Shown piece by piece: positions 28,230 through 38,545 of a DNA stretch of 64,000 bases. The DNA comes from Pseudomonas sp. 8O (GTDB lineage Bacteria > Pseudomonadota > Gammaproteobacteria > Pseudomonadales > Pseudomonadaceae): NCBI RefSeq assembly GCF_902506495.1, contig NZ_LR733264.1, forward strand, positions 2,212,649-2,276,648, given 5' to 3'. How positions within the stretch are numbered: position 1 is the first letter of the stretch; each line of letters starts with the position of its first letter. The translations under genes and the position numbers were made by a program. The notes below the pieces were generated by a model. That model saw only the letters and a program-made list of their open reading frames with translations, ran no database searches and was not told the DNA's origin.

Positions 28230-29159
28230 TCAGACTGCCTTGGTCTGCGGGCTACGGGCGACCGAGCAGAGGCGGATGGAGTCGGCCAGCACCTCGATGG
28301 CGTTGGGGCGCGGGAAGCTGGCGCGCCAGGCAATGGCCACGGTACGGAACGGCACCGGCGCGCTGAGCGGACGCACTTCGATCACGCCCGGCGCGTAGTG
28401 ATGGCTGTCGACTGCCGAGAACGGCAGGATCGATACGCCAAGGCCGGAGGCGACCATATGACGGATGGTTTCCAGCGAGCTGGATTCCACCGTGGTGTGC
28501 TTGCCGTGGTCGTCGCCACCCTTGCGCAGGGTCGGACAGGCTTCCAGCACCTGGTCGCGGAAGCAGTGGCCCTCGCCGAGCAGCAGCAGGCTCTTGTCGT
28601 TGAGCAGCTTGGTGTCGATGGTCTCCAGCTCCGCCCAGGGATGGCCGGCTGGCAGCAGGGCGTAGAAGGGCTCGTCGTACAGCGGCTTGGTCAGTACATC
28701 GGCCTCCTGGAACGGCAGAGCGATGATGATGGCGTCGAGCTCACCGGTGCGCAGCTTGTCGCGCAGGATATGGGTGAAGTTTTCCTCGATGTACAGCGGC
28801 ATGTCCGGGGCGACCCGATGCAACTGCGGAATCAGATGCGGGAACAGATAGGGGCCGACGGTGTAGATGGCGCCAATCTTGAGCGGCGCAGTCAGCTGGT
28901 TCTTGCCGGCCTGGGCCAGCTCGCGAATGCCCTGGGCCTGCTCCAGCACCTTCTGTGCCTGGGTGACGATGCCCTCACCGACCGGCGTCAGGCGCACGGC
29001 GCTTTTGCTGCGCTCGAAGATCAGCACGCCCAGCTCGTCCTCCAGCTTCTTCACGCCCACCGACAGGGTCGGCTGGCTGACATGGCAGCGCTCGGCAGCG
29101 CGGCCGAAATGCTGTTCCTGGGCGAGGGTGACGATGTACCGCAGTTCGGTGAGGGTCAT
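28230..29159 (-). CDS. oxyR: Peroxide-sensing regulator OxyR
   Basis: OxyR is the LysR-family activator of catalase and peroxidase genes. The product is 309 residues, with an N-terminal helix-turn-helix (FGRAAERCHVSQPTLSVGVK) and the redox-active pair Cys199 and Cys208 (GEGHCFRDQVLEAC), exactly where E. coli OxyR has them. It is first in an operon with recG and diverges from an epimerase-like gene. Confidence 0.96.
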   Translation of the reverse strand: MTLTELRYIVTLAQEQHFGRAAERCHVSQPTLSVGVKKLEDELGVLIFERSKSAVRLTPVGEGIVTQAQKVLEQAQGIRELAQAGKNQLTAPLKIGAIYTVGPYLFPHLIPQLHRVAPDMPLYIEENFTHILRDKLRTGELDAIIIALPFQEADVLTKPLYDEPFYALLPAGHPWAELETIDTKLLNDKSLLLLGEGHCFRDQVLEACPTLRKGGDDHGKHTTVESSSLETIRHMVASGLGVSILPFSAVDSHHYAPGVIEVRPLSAPVPFRTVAIAWRASFPRPNAIEVLADSIRLCSVARSPQTKAV

Positions 29160-29257
29160 AGTGTTTATCCATTAAATTGCCGACAAGCATAGCCTTTGCA
29201 TACGAATGAACCAACCGGGCTAAACTGCGCCTTTGCATAAATGTCATGGAGAAAAGC

Positions 29258-30115
29258 ATGTCGGGATGCAACAGCCTGCTGATTGCCGGGTGTGGAGACG
29301 TTGGTACCCGCCTCGGCCTGCGTATGGCCGAACAAGGCTGGCGCGTGCTGGGCTTGCGTCGCAATGTGGCCGCGCTGCCGGCCGCCATCGAACCGCTGGC
29401 CGGCGATCTGCACGCCGATGCCTGCCCGCCGGCTTGGCCGCAAGGGCAACTGGATTACCTGGTTTACTGCGCAGCAGCCACCGAGCACGACGAGGCAGGC
29501 TACCGTGCCGCCTATGTCGAAGGGTTGAGCCGCGTGCTGAGTTGGTTGGCGCAGCATGGCCAGCGACCACGGCGCATCCTGTTCGCCTCCAGCAGCGGGG
29601 TATACGGGCAGCAGGAAGGCGAGTGGATCGACGAGGATTCTCCTGCCGAAGCCCCGAGTTTTTCTGCGGTGATCATGCGCGAGGCCGAACGCGTCGCCCT
29701 CGACAGCGGGTTGCCAGCGACCACGGTGCGTCTGACAGGCCTTTATGGCCCCGGTCGGGAATGGTTGTTGAGCCAGGTGCGCGGTGGATATCGCGTCAGC
29801 GAGACGCCGCCGCTGTATGGCAACCGCATTCACGTCGACGACGCATCGGGACTGCTTGCCACGCTATTGCAGGCGGACGCCGCAGGCGTGCCCCTGGCCG
29901 ATTGCTACCTGGGTGTCGACGATGAACCGGCGCCGCTGCACGAGGTGGTAGGTTGGCTGCGTGGGCAACTGGGGGTCAGTCACTGGAGCGATGAGCAGCG
30001 CGTGCGCCGCGCCGGCAGCAAGCGTTGCAGCAATGCCCGCGCCCGCGCCTTGGGTTGGGCGCCGCAGTATCCCAGCTATCGTGAGGGCTATGCGGCGATC
30101 CTCGCCGAGCGCTGA
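29258..30115 (+). CDS. NAD-dependent epimerase/dehydratase-family protein
   Basis: A 285-residue extended short-chain dehydrogenase-like protein with an N-terminal dinucleotide motif (AGCGDVGTRLG), FASSSGVYGQ as the catalytic Ser region, and a VRLTGLYGPGR substrate segment. It resembles YeeZ-type sugar epimerase-like proteins; the substrate is unknown. The ATG at 29258 has GGAG eight bases upstream, whereas the ATG at 29246 has no site. The next gene starts two bases after its stop. Confidence 0.83.
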   Translation: MSGCNSLLIAGCGDVGTRLGLRMAEQGWRVLGLRRNVAALPAAIEPLAGDLHADACPPAWPQGQLDYLVYCAAATEHDEAGYRAAYVEGLSRVLSWLAQHGQRPRRILFASSSGVYGQQEGEWIDEDSPAEAPSFSAVIMREAERVALDSGLPATTVRLTGLYGPGREWLLSQVRGGYRVSETPPLYGNRIHVDDASGLLATLLQADAAGVPLADCYLGVDDEPAPLHEVVGWLRGQLGVSHWSDEQRVRRAGSKRCSNARARALGWAPQYPSYREGYAAILAER

Positions 30116-30116
30116 G

Positions 30117-30917
30117 ATGGACGCTAACCGCCTGCTGGCCAAGCCCTGGTTGCCGGGAGTCGAGCTGTTTCACGCCGATTTCTCCGGGCAGGCGTTCGGC
30201 CGTCACAGTCATGACGCTTTCGCCATCGGTGCCATCGTGCAGGGTGTCGGTGGCTACCAATGCCGTGGTCAGCGCTATGCGCTGCCTGCCGGCACCCTGT
30301 CGCTGATGAACCCCGAGGAGCCACATACCGGGCATGCCGAGTCTGCGCGCGTGGTCTATCGCATGCTCTATGTCGAGGAGTCACGGCTGCCGGCCCTGCT
30401 CGGGCGCAAGCGGCTGCCCAACGGCTTCAGCACGCTCAACCCGGATGACGACGGTCGCGTCGCGGCAAGCCTCGCGCAGCTGGCTGGCGAGTTCGAGCGC
30501 GGTGATGCGCTGGCGCTGGAGAGTGAACTGTTGGCGTTATTGGAGCTGGTGTTCGTGCGCCATGGCGGCTTGCGCGAGGCCCGTCCGGCCTTTCGTGACG
30601 GCGGGGTGACGGCTTACCTGCGCGATTACCTGGAAACGCACTACGCCGAGGCCGTCAGCCTGGAACAGTTGGCCGCTCTGGTACAGCGCCACCCGCGCCA
30701 TCTGATCGACGTGTTCCGCCGTGCCTATGGAGTGCCGCCACACACCTATCTGCTGCAGCGCCGGGTACGTGAAGCCAAGCGCAGACTGTTGCAAGGCCAG
30801 GCTCTGGCTGAGGTTGCGCTGGGCCTGGGATTTTATGATCAGGCGCATTTCAATGGCGTCTTCCGCCGTTTTACCGGCGTCACTCCGGGACGTTTTCGCG
30901 CCGTGGCGCAGGCCTGA
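30117..30917 (+). CDS. AraC-family transcriptional regulator
   Basis: A 266-residue regulator with an N-terminal cupin-like AraC ligand domain (FGRHSHDAFAIGAIVQG) and a C-terminal double helix-turn-helix (LAALVQRHPRHLIDVFRRAYG, then DQAHFNGVFRRFTGVTPG). It is likely cotranscribed with the epimerase-like gene, whose stop is two bases upstream. The LysE exporter downstream is a plausible target, as AraC-LysE pairs are common; this is inference. Confidence 0.88.
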   Translation: MDANRLLAKPWLPGVELFHADFSGQAFGRHSHDAFAIGAIVQGVGGYQCRGQRYALPAGTLSLMNPEEPHTGHAESARVVYRMLYVEESRLPALLGRKRLPNGFSTLNPDDDGRVAASLAQLAGEFERGDALALESELLALLELVFVRHGGLREARPAFRDGGVTAYLRDYLETHYAEAVSLEQLAALVQRHPRHLIDVFRRAYGVPPHTYLLQRRVREAKRRLLQGQALAEVALGLGFYDQAHFNGVFRRFTGVTPGRFRAVAQA

Positions 30918-31067
30918 TTCTGCGGAGCGCAGCGTCAGGTTGCATGGTTGTGCCCATCACTGCGCCGGTTTGCTCGGCAGCAATTGCACATTGCGGCGGA
31001 CACTGAGTTTTTTCCAATACATCGATACCGCTGGTTGCCGACACTGCCTCCGCCAAACGGAGGTCCC

Positions 31068-31691
31068 ATGTTCGCGTTGTTTCTGCTGGTTGCCGGTACT
31101 CATTTCGCGGCCTTGTTGTCGCCGGGGCCGGACTTCTTTCTGTTGATTCGTACTGCGCTGGCGAAGGGCCGGCGGCAGGCCGATGGTTGTGCCTGCGGCA
31201 TCGCCCTGGCCAACCTGCTGAGCATGCTGCTGGTGCTGTTCGTCCTGGCATTGTTGCCCGCCGAGGGCAGTTGGCTGTGGCGTGGGCTGCAGGTCGTCGG
31301 TGGGCTGTATTTTGCCTGGATCGGCCTGCAGGCGTTGGCCTCGCGGCGAGATCTCGTACTGCCACAGGGCGATCAGCCAATGCTGGGCGGGGTGTGGAAG
31401 GGAGTGCGTCAGGGCCTTCTGGCCAGTAGCCTCAATCCCAAATTGCCACTGTTCTACGCCGGGTTGTTCGGGGTACTGCGCGAGTCCGCGATGCCGGCAT
31501 GGGGGCTGGGCCTGGCGATGTTGTGGATGACTCTGGTGGTGCTGTTCTGGGATCTGGCGCTGGTGCGGCTGCTCGATCAGGCGCGTTGGCGCGGCTGGTT
31601 GCAGCAGCGCGTGCGCTGGCTGGATCGCGGCTGTGGGGCGTTGTTGCTGCTATTGGGCTTGTGGTTGCTGCAAGGGGCATTGGCAGGGTAG
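31068..31691 (+). CDS. LysE/RhtB-family amino acid exporter
   Basis: A 207-residue inner-membrane protein with six hydrophobic helices and the LysE family start (FAALLSPGPDFFLLIRTALAKG). It probably exports an amino acid or related small molecule; the substrate cannot be read from sequence. The ATG at 31068 has a GGAGGT ribosome site. Its stop codon lies inside an inverted repeat shared with the converging lipoprotein gene. Confidence 0.88.
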   Translation: MFALFLLVAGTHFAALLSPGPDFFLLIRTALAKGRRQADGCACGIALANLLSMLLVLFVLALLPAEGSWLWRGLQVVGGLYFAWIGLQALASRRDLVLPQGDQPMLGGVWKGVRQGLLASSLNPKLPLFYAGLFGVLRESAMPAWGLGLAMLWMTLVVLFWDLALVRLLDQARWRGWLQQRVRWLDRGCGALLLLLGLWLLQGALAG

Positions 31692-31747
31692 CCCGGATGA
31701 AATCCGGGAAGGGTCGATCCAGTTTTCCCTGGATTGCACCCGGCTAC
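31688..31747. repeat. REP-like palindrome at convergent gene ends
   Basis: Arms GTAGCCCGGATGAAATCCGG (starting 31688) and an imperfect complement ending CACCCGGCTAC at 31747 flank a short loop. The left end supplies the stop codon of the LysE gene and the right end that of the lipoprotein gene on the other strand. It probably serves as a two-way terminator. Confidence 0.65.
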
Positions 31748-32469
31748 CGGCGTTTGAGCAACCAGCGTTGTGGGCCGGGCTGGTACTCGGGCATCTCGTC
31801 GAACTGGGCGCGGTTCTGTGCTTCGAAGATGCGCAGCTGATTGCCTTCATGCACGAATAGCCAGGGGCTACCCTGGTCGCCAGCCTGCAGCCAGAGGCTG
31901 TCATGCTCGCCGCTCATGGCGGCGCAGTCGCCCGCCAGACACAGGGCGAAACGTTCGGCGCCGGGCAGGCCCTGCACCTGTCCGTCGCTGTTGAAGCGCA
32001 CCAGGCCACCTTGGCCCAAACCCTCTTCGATCAGCCAGTCGCCGCCCAGGTAGTCGCGGTACAGCGCCTGTTCGAAGCTGCTGCCCAGTGGGCTGGTTTC
32101 GCCGGAAACGCGGGTGAAGTGCTGCTCGGGCCAGTATTCGCTGGCGATCTGCACCAGTTCGCCGTTCTGCATGGCGAGCTGCTCGTTGTAATCACCGTAG
32201 AAGGTCACCTGCCAACGCCCCTCTCCGGCGCCCAGCAGCCTGCCTTCGGCCAGCTCGAAGCCATTGCTGTAGCTGGCCTGCTGCCGCTCGGGGTTGATCT
32301 GCCATTCGAGGTTGGGGCCGTAGGCGAGCAGGGCTTCGCGCAGGCGACCGCTTTCGCGGGCGGCATCGATGGCTGCCTGGTTGATCCAGGTACCGCTCGG
32401 GTCGTTGTTCGGTGTGCTGGCGCAGCCGCCGAGCAGGGCGCTGCATAGCAGCAGAGGAAGCAGACGCAT
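31744..32469 (-). CDS. Hypothetical lipoprotein
   Basis: A 241-residue predicted lipoprotein: signal peptide MRLLPLLLCSALLGGC with lipobox LGGC and Cys16 as the acylated residue. The mature part has a beta-rich pattern (GRWQVTFYGDYNEQ, RFALCLAGDCAAMS) with two further cysteines. I recognise no family. The start at 32469 has GGAG at good spacing; a start four codons earlier lacks one. Confidence 0.75.
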   Translation of the reverse strand: MRLLPLLLCSALLGGCASTPNNDPSGTWINQAAIDAARESGRLREALLAYGPNLEWQINPERQQASYSNGFELAEGRLLGAGEGRWQVTFYGDYNEQLAMQNGELVQIASEYWPEQHFTRVSGETSPLGSSFEQALYRDYLGGDWLIEEGLGQGGLVRFNSDGQVQGLPGAERFALCLAGDCAAMSGEHDSLWLQAGDQGSPWLFVHEGNQLRIFEAQNRAQFDEMPEYQPGPQRWLLKRR

Positions 32470-32493
32470 GGCGATCTCCATGCCGGGGAAGGG

Positions 32494-32518
32494 CGAGCGG
32501 GGCCTGCTGCCCCGCTCG
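32494..32518 (-). terminator. Hairpin after ridA
   Basis: A perfect 9-bp GC-rich stem (CGAGCGGGG and complement, 7-base loop) lies seven bases beyond the ridA stop. There is no T-run, so it may stabilise the transcript end rather than terminate alone. Confidence 0.5.
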
Positions 32519-32524
32519 AACGAC

Positions 32525-32905
32525 TTACTCGATGACCAGAATGGCGTCCATTTCCACCTGGGCACCGCGCGGCAGAGCAGCAACGCCGATGGCGGCGCGA
32601 GCCGGGTAAGGCTGTTCGAAGTAGCGACCCATGATCTCGTTGACCTTGGCGAAATGCGACAGGTCGGTGAGGAAGATGTTCAGCTTGACGATGTCCTTGA
32701 ACGAACCGCCGGCGGCTTCGGCTACGGCTTTGAGGTTCTCGAACACCTGCACGGTCTGTGCTTCGAAGCCTTCGACCAGCTCCATGCTCACCGGGTCCAG
32801 CGGAATCTGGCCGGACATGTAGACGGTGTTGCCGGCCTTGATCGCCTGGGAGTAAGTGCCGATGGCGGCGGGGGCCTTGTCGCTGGTGATGACGGTCTTG
32901 CTCAT
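32525..32905 (-). CDS. ridA: RidA-family enamine/imine deaminase
   Basis: RidA hydrolyses reactive enamine and imine intermediates from threonine and serine catabolism. The 126-residue product has the family motifs [25 protein letters not shown] and a C-terminal [22 protein letters not shown] with the catalytic Arg. A strong AAGGAG site precedes the ATG at 32905. It follows spoT, as in other Pseudomonas. Confidence 0.94.
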   Translation of the reverse strand: MSKTVITSDKAPAAIGTYSQAIKAGNTVYMSGQIPLDPVSMELVEGFEAQTVQVFENLKAVAEAAGGSFKDIVKLNIFLTDLSHFAKVNEIMGRYFEQPYPARAAIGVAALPRGAQVEMDAILVIE

Positions 32906-32973
32906 GAATCGCTCCTTGTGAGAACTGGCTGGGTCGAGCACCCAGCCTACAGGCTGGAAATAGGGAAATTGTG

Positions 32974-35085
32974 TCAGGCGCGCACTCGGGTGATACGCAT
33001 CACGCCCTTGAGCGCGCGCAGTTTCTTGATCACGCGGGCCAGGTGCACGCGGTCATGCACGCTGACCACCAGCTGCACGACGCTGATGCGGCCATCGCGT
33101 TCGTCCATGCTGATCTTCTCGATGTTGCCATCGGCAGCGTTGACGCTGCTGGCCAATAGCGCGATCAGGCCGCGTTGGTGCTCCAGCTCGACGCGCAGTT
33201 CGACGTTGAATTCGCCGGTAATGTCCTTGGCCCAGTTGAGCTGGATGCATTTTTCCGGGTTGTGGCGGATATCGACGATGTTCCGGCAGCTCTCCATGTG
33301 CACCACCATGCCCTTGCCGGCGGATAGGTAACCGACGATGGGGTCGCCCGGGATCGGCGTGCAGCACTTGGCATAGCTCATCACCAGGCCTTCGGTGCCG
33401 CGAATCGCCAGTGGGCCTTCGCTGTTCGGCAAGGTGTCGTCGCCACTTTCGGCCAGCAGGCGGCGGGCCACCACGTAGGCCATGCGGTTACCCAGGCCGA
33501 TGTCTTCGAGCAGATCCTCGATGACTTCCTGGCGGTACTCGCCCAGCACGGCTTGCACGCGCTCGGCGGAGATTTTCTCCAGGTGTGTGTCGAAGCTGGC
33601 CAGCACCTTGTTCAGCAGGCGTTCGCCGAGGCTGATGGATTCGGAGCGGCGCTGCTGCTTGAGGGCGTGGCGGATGTGCGTGCGCGCCTTGCCGGTGACC
33701 ACGAAGTTGAGCCAGGCCGGGTTCGGGCGCGCGCCCGGTGCAGTGACGATCTCAACCGTCGAGCCGCTTTCCAGCGCCTGCGAAAGGGGGGCCAGGCGGC
33801 GGTTGATGCGGCAGGCGATGCAGGTGTTGCCGACGTCCGTGTGCACCGCGTAGGCGAAGTCGACCGCGGTGGAGCCTTTTGGCAGCTCCATGATGCGACC
33901 CTTGGGCGAGAACACGTAGACCTCGTCCGGGAACAGGTCGATCTTCACGCTTTCGATGAATTCCAGCGAATTGCCGGCGCGTTGCTGCAGTTCCAGCACG
34001 CCCTTGACCCATTGGCGTGCGCGGGCGTGGTTGCCCTTCGGGGCCTCGTCCTCGCTGGACTTGTACAGCCAGTGCGCGGCGATGCCGTTGTTGGCCATCT
34101 CTTCCATCTCGCGGGTGCGGATCTGGATCTCGATGGGCACGCCGTGCATGCCGAACAGCGTGGTGTGCAGCGACTGATAGCCGTTGGCCTTGGGAATCGC
34201 GATGTAATCCTTGAAGCGGCCGGGCAGCGGCTTGTACAGGTTGTGCACGGCGCCGAGCACCCGGTAGCAGGTGTCGACCTTGTCGACGATGATACGGAAG
34301 GCGTAGACGTCCATGATCTCGTTGAACGCCTTACGCTTGCCGCGCATCTTCTGGTAGATGCTGTAGAGGTGCTTCTCGCGGCCGATCACCTCGCCTTCCA
34401 TGCCTTCGCGCTGCAGGCACATCTGGATCGATTCCTCGATCTTGGCGACGATTTCCTTGCGGTTGCCCCGAGCGCGGCGCACGGCGGCGCGAATGCGCTC
34501 GGAGCGCATCGGGTGCATGGCCTTGAAGCCCAGGTCTTCGAACTCCACGCGCATGTTGTGCATGCCCAGCCGGTTGGCGATGGGCGCGTAGATTTCCAGG
34601 GTTTCCTTGGCGATGCGCCGGCTCTTCTCGTGCGGCATGGCATCGAGGGTGCGCATGTTGTGCAGGCGGTCGGCGAGCTTGACCAGAATCACGCGGATGT
34701 CGCGGGCCATGGCCATGGCCATCTTCTGGAAGTTCTCGGCCTGCGCCTCGGCCTTGGTCTCGAAGTTCATCTGGGTCAGTTTGCTGACCCCGTCGACCAG
34801 TTCGGCCACGGTCTCGCCGAACTGCGCGTTGAGCGCTTCCTTGGCGATGCCGGTGTCTTCGATCACGTCGTGCAGCATGGCGGCCATCAGGCTCTGATGA
34901 TCCATGTGCATGTCGGCGAGGATGCTGGCCACGGCCAGCGGATGGGTCACGTAGGCTTCGCCACTGCGGCGGCGTTGGCCATCGTGCGCCTGTTCGGCGT
35001 AGAAGTAGGCTCGGCGAACCAGGTTGACCTGGTCATGGCCGAGGTAGGCCGAAAGTCGGTCGGCGAGAGCGTCTATACCAGCCAT
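32974..35085 (-). CDS. spoT: Bifunctional (p)ppGpp synthetase/hydrolase SpoT
   Basis: SpoT makes and degrades the stringent-response alarmone (p)ppGpp. The 703-residue product contains the HD hydrolase domain at about 25-180 with the HDVIEDTGI motif, the RelA/SpoT synthetase domain at about 230-340, a TGS domain near 385-445 and a C-terminal ACT domain. An EDxD-like loop ([10 protein letters not shown]) suggests hydrolase activity is intact. It lies in the order rpoZ-spoT-ridA. Confidence 0.96.
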   Translation of the reverse strand: MAGIDALADRLSAYLGHDQVNLVRRAYFYAEQAHDGQRRRSGEAYVTHPLAVASILADMHMDHQSLMAAMLHDVIEDTGIAKEALNAQFGETVAELVDGVSKLTQMNFETKAEAQAENFQKMAMAMARDIRVILVKLADRLHNMRTLDAMPHEKSRRIAKETLEIYAPIANRLGMHNMRVEFEDLGFKAMHPMRSERIRAAVRRARGNRKEIVAKIEESIQMCLQREGMEGEVIGREKHLYSIYQKMRGKRKAFNEIMDVYAFRIIVDKVDTCYRVLGAVHNLYKPLPGRFKDYIAIPKANGYQSLHTTLFGMHGVPIEIQIRTREMEEMANNGIAAHWLYKSSEDEAPKGNHARARQWVKGVLELQQRAGNSLEFIESVKIDLFPDEVYVFSPKGRIMELPKGSTAVDFAYAVHTDVGNTCIACRINRRLAPLSQALESGSTVEIVTAPGARPNPAWLNFVVTGKARTHIRHALKQQRRSESISLGERLLNKVLASFDTHLEKISAERVQAVLGEYRQEVIEDLLEDIGLGNRMAYVVARRLLAESGDDTLPNSEGPLAIRGTEGLVMSYAKCCTPIPGDPIVGYLSAGKGMVVHMESCRNIVDIRHNPEKCIQLNWAKDITGEFNVELRVELEHQRGLIALLASSVNAADGNIEKISMDERDGRISVVQLVVSVHDRVHLARVIKKLRALKGVMRITRVRA

Positions 35086-35148
35086 GGGGTATTCCCCTCA
35101 TGACCGGTTTGGCTACCCGCCGCGCAACTTCGACCCGGCATCATCGAC

Positions 35149-35412
35149 TTACAGAGGCTCGTTGGCCTCTTCCTCGAAGGCAGCGAACAGCGGTTCTTCT
35201 TCGATGATGTCGTCCTGAGCGATCACGTCGTAGTCCACCAGGCCAGCCGCGATTTCGCGCAGGGCCACGACGGTGGGCTTGTCGTTTTCCCAAGCCACTT
35301 TCGGCTCTTTGCCGCCGGTGGCCAGCTGGCGCGAACGCTTGGTAGCGAGCATGACCAGTTCGAAGCGGTTATCAACGTTGTCCAAGCAATCTTCGACGGT
35401 AACGCGAGCCAT
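35149..35412 (-). CDS. rpoZ: RNA polymerase omega subunit RpoZ
   Basis: The 87-residue omega subunit, which stabilises beta-prime and takes part in ppGpp binding. It begins [20 protein letters not shown] and includes [12 protein letters not shown], diagnostic for the family. The ATG at 35412 is preceded by GAGGAAC. Confidence 0.95.
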   Translation of the reverse strand: MARVTVEDCLDNVDNRFELVMLATKRSRQLATGGKEPKVAWENDKPTVVALREIAAGLVDYDVIAQDDIIEEEPLFAAFEEEANEPL

Positions 35413-35478
35413 GGTGTTCCTCGTAACTTGTGCGGATAAGCTTGGCCCGAGCGGGCGAGCGGACTGGATATTGTAAAG

Positions 35479-35559
35479 CAGCTGCAAGCTTCAAGCTACA
35501 AGTAGAAGCCAAATCGGCCTTGCTTTTACTTGCAGCTTGTGGCTCGAAGCTTGCGGCTG
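35479..35559. repeat. Inverted repeat between gmk and rpoZ
   Basis: Two arms of about 26 bp, GCAGCTGCAAGCTTCAAGCT... at 35479 and its imperfect complement ending CTTGCGGCTGC at 35559, flank a short loop. The gap would form a long stem in the transcript and may act as an RNA processing or attenuation site between gmk and rpoZ. Confidence 0.6.
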
Positions 35560-35562
35560 CTC

Positions 35563-36328
<766 letters not shown>

Positions 36329-36332
<4 letters not shown>

Positions 36333-37192
36333 TCGATGTTCTGTACTTGCTCACGCATCTGTTCGATGAGCACCTTCAAATTGACTGCCGCTTGTGTACT
36401 ACGCGGGTCGAAGGCCTTGGAGCCGAGGGTGTTGGCCTCGCGGTTGAGCTCCTGCATGAGGAAGTCCAGGCGCCGCCCGGCAGCACCGCCGGCCTTGAGC
36501 ACACGACGGACTTCGCTGACATGAGTGCTGAGGCGATCCAGCTCCTCGGCCACGTCGCTCTTCTGCGCCAGCAGCACCAGCTCCTGCTCCAGTCGTTGCG
36601 GATCGAGCTCGGCCTGCATCTCGGCGAAGCGGGTTTCGATCTTGGTACGTTGCCCGGCAAGCATCTGCGGCACCAGTTCGCGCAGTGCAGCGACTTCGTC
36701 GAGGATGTTGTCGAGGCGCTCGTTGAGCAGCTTGGCCAGCTCGGCGCCTTCTCGAGCACGGCCTGCCTTGAGTTCGCCCAGCGCCTGGTCGAAGAGCTTC
36801 AAAGCTGCAGTGTTCAGCGCCTGCGGGTCGGCCGAGTCGGCCACCAGCACGCCGGGCCAGGCCAGCACTTCCAGCGGGTTGAGCGGGGCCGGTTGCTGAA
36901 TCAGCGCGGCGACCTGTTCGGCGGCGGCGATCAGTTGGCGAGCCCGCTCGTTGTCGACCTGCAGTTGTTTACCGGCACTTTCTTCGGCGAAGCGCAGGGT
37001 GCATTCCACCTTGCCGCGTGACAGACCCTGGCGCAGGGCTTCGCGTACCGCACCTTCGAGGTCGCGGAAGGCTTCCGGCAGGCGTAGGTGCGGCTCGAGG
37101 TAGCGGTGGTTGACCGAGCGCAGCTCCCAGCTCAGTGTGCCGTGAGCGGTTGCCTGCTCATTGCGGGCAAAGGCCGTCATGCTGTGAACCAT
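36329..37192 (-). CDS. yicC: YicC-family protein (endoribonuclease-like)
   Basis: A 287-residue YicC family protein; E. coli YicC has been described as an endoribonuclease acting on small RNAs. Recognisable blocks are MTAFAR near the start, ELRSVNHRYLE, and the C-terminal GRRLDFLMQELNREANTLGSK. Starts at 37192 (MVHSMTAF) or 37180 (MTAF) are both possible. It diverges from rph, the usual arrangement. Confidence 0.92.
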
Positions 37193-37323
37193 GGGATACC
37201 TCGTGGAAGTTGGCTCGAAAAGCGCAGGATTGTAGCTCACGGCGCCTACCCATTTCATGTGCAGGCGATCAGGCCTGCCGTCTGCCGATACCAATTCGGC
37301 GTGTCGCCGTGCTCGACCGCCCC

Positions 37324-37329
37324 TATAAT
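37324..37329 (+). promoter_or_regulatory. Candidate -10 box for rph
   Basis: A perfect TATAAT 38 bases before the rph start codon. The best -35 (TGTCGC at 37302-37307, 16-base spacer) is poor. Confidence 0.45.
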
Positions 37330-37366
37330 GCGTGCTGTTTTCACTTAATGAAGTAGGTATCGCTCG

Positions 37367-38086
37367 ATGAAACGTCCCAGTGGCCGCGCCGCCGATCAGT
37401 TGCGCTCGATTCGTATCACCCGCAACTACACCAAGCACGCCGAGGGGGCGGTGCTGGTGGAGTTCGGCGACACCAAGGTGATCTGCACCGTCAGCGTCGA
37501 GTCGGGCGTACCGCGTTTCCTCAAAGGCCAGGGCCAGGGTTGGCTGACCGCCGAATACGGCATGCTGCCGCGCGCCACCGGCGAGCGTAACCAGCGTGAA
37601 GCCAGCCGTGGCAAGCAGGGTGGCCGCACCCTGGAAATCCAGCGCCTGATCGGTCGCTCGCTGCGCGCGGCACTGGATATGACCAAGCTGGGCGAGAACA
37701 CCCTGTACGTCGATTGCGATGTGATCCAGGCTGACGGTGGCACCCGTACCGCTTCGATCACTGGCTCCATGGTGGCGCTGATCGATGCGCTGAAAGTGCT
37801 GAAGAAGCGTGGCGCGCTCAAGGGCGATCCGCTCAAGCAGATGATCGCTGCGGTGTCGGTCGGTATCTACCAGGGCGAGCCGGTGCTGGATCTGGATTAC
37901 CTGGAAGACTCCGCCGCCGAGACCGACCTCAACGTGGTGATGACCAACGCCGGCGGCTTCATCGAAGTGCAGGGTACTGCCGAAGGCGCGCCGTTCCAGC
38001 CTGACGAATTCAACGCCATGCTGGCACTGGCACAGAAGGGCATGAACGAGATCTTTGAACTGCAGAAGGCCGCTCTGGTCGACTGA
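37367..38086 (+). CDS. rph: Ribonuclease PH
   Basis: RNase PH trims the 3' end of tRNA precursors with phosphate. The 239-residue product starts [22 protein letters not shown] and has the conserved [20 protein letters not shown] and [18 protein letters not shown] blocks. Length matches the family. It diverges from yicC. Confidence 0.96.
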   Translation: MKRPSGRAADQLRSIRITRNYTKHAEGAVLVEFGDTKVICTVSVESGVPRFLKGQGQGWLTAEYGMLPRATGERNQREASRGKQGGRTLEIQRLIGRSLRAALDMTKLGENTLYVDCDVIQADGGTRTASITGSMVALIDALKVLKKRGALKGDPLKQMIAAVSVGIYQGEPVLDLDYLEDSAAETDLNVVMTNAGGFIEVQGTAEGAPFQPDEFNAMLALAQKGMNEIFELQKAALVD

Positions 38087-38114
38087 AATCTTTAGCCGAG
38101 CAAGGAGCACCCGT

Positions 38115-38486
38115 ATGAACGACGATATGCAAAACCCGGTTCCGACGCCCAGTCAGGAAGCGCGTCAGTGGGCCATGTTCTGCCACTTTGCCGCGTTTCT
38201 CGGCCTGGTGTTCCCCTTCGGCAATCTGCTTGGCCCGCTGATCATCTGGCAGATCAAGAAAGACCTCGACCCCTTCGTCGATGCCCAGGGCAAGGAAGCG
38301 CTGAACTTCCAGATCAGCGTAGCGCTGGCCGCAGTGGTCTGTTTCATTCTGATGGTGGTGGTGATCGGCTTCCCGCTGCTGATGCTGTTGGGCCTGGCGG
38401 CGCTGGTGTTGACCATCATCGCGGGTATCAAGGCCAATGAAGGGCAACCTTATCACTACCCCTTCAGTTGGCGTTTGGTGAAGTAA
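38115..38486 (+). CDS. DUF4870-family membrane protein
   Basis: A 123-residue protein with three or four hydrophobic helices and the DUF4870 pattern (ARQWAMFCHFAAFLG, then PLIIWQIKKDLDPFVDAQGKEALNFQ). Function unknown. It follows rph by 28 bases with an AAGGAG site and ends before a two-way terminator. Confidence 0.82.
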   Translation: MNDDMQNPVPTPSQEARQWAMFCHFAAFLGLVFPFGNLLGPLIIWQIKKDLDPFVDAQGKEALNFQISVALAAVVCFILMVVVIGFPLLMLLGLAALVLTIIAGIKANEGQPYHYPFSWRLVK

Positions 38487-38500
38487 ACCTGCGTGCAACA

Positions 38501-38526
38501 AAAAGCCGGCGATCAGCCGGCTTTTT
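38501..38526. terminator. Bidirectional terminator between the DUF4870 gene and crc
   Basis: AAAAGCCGGC at 38501-38510 pairs with GCCGGCTTTT, with A-run and T-run on opposite sides, between two convergent genes. It is a good intrinsic terminator in both directions. Confidence 0.88.
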
Positions 38527-38545
38527 CATGACTCTTACCTGTCGA

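Noticed and set aside
33553..35103. 516-codon open frame opposite spoT, and similar long antisense frames opposite flhA, recG, algC and the GGDEF-EAL gene
   Set aside because: In high-GC DNA the frame opposite a real gene is often free of stops. The translations are His/Gln/Val-rich without recognisable domains, while the sense strand encodes known proteins.
37193..38110. Extension of the yicC frame to 38110
   Set aside because: The extra part is antisense to rph and not family-like; MVHSMTAF is the typical YicC start.
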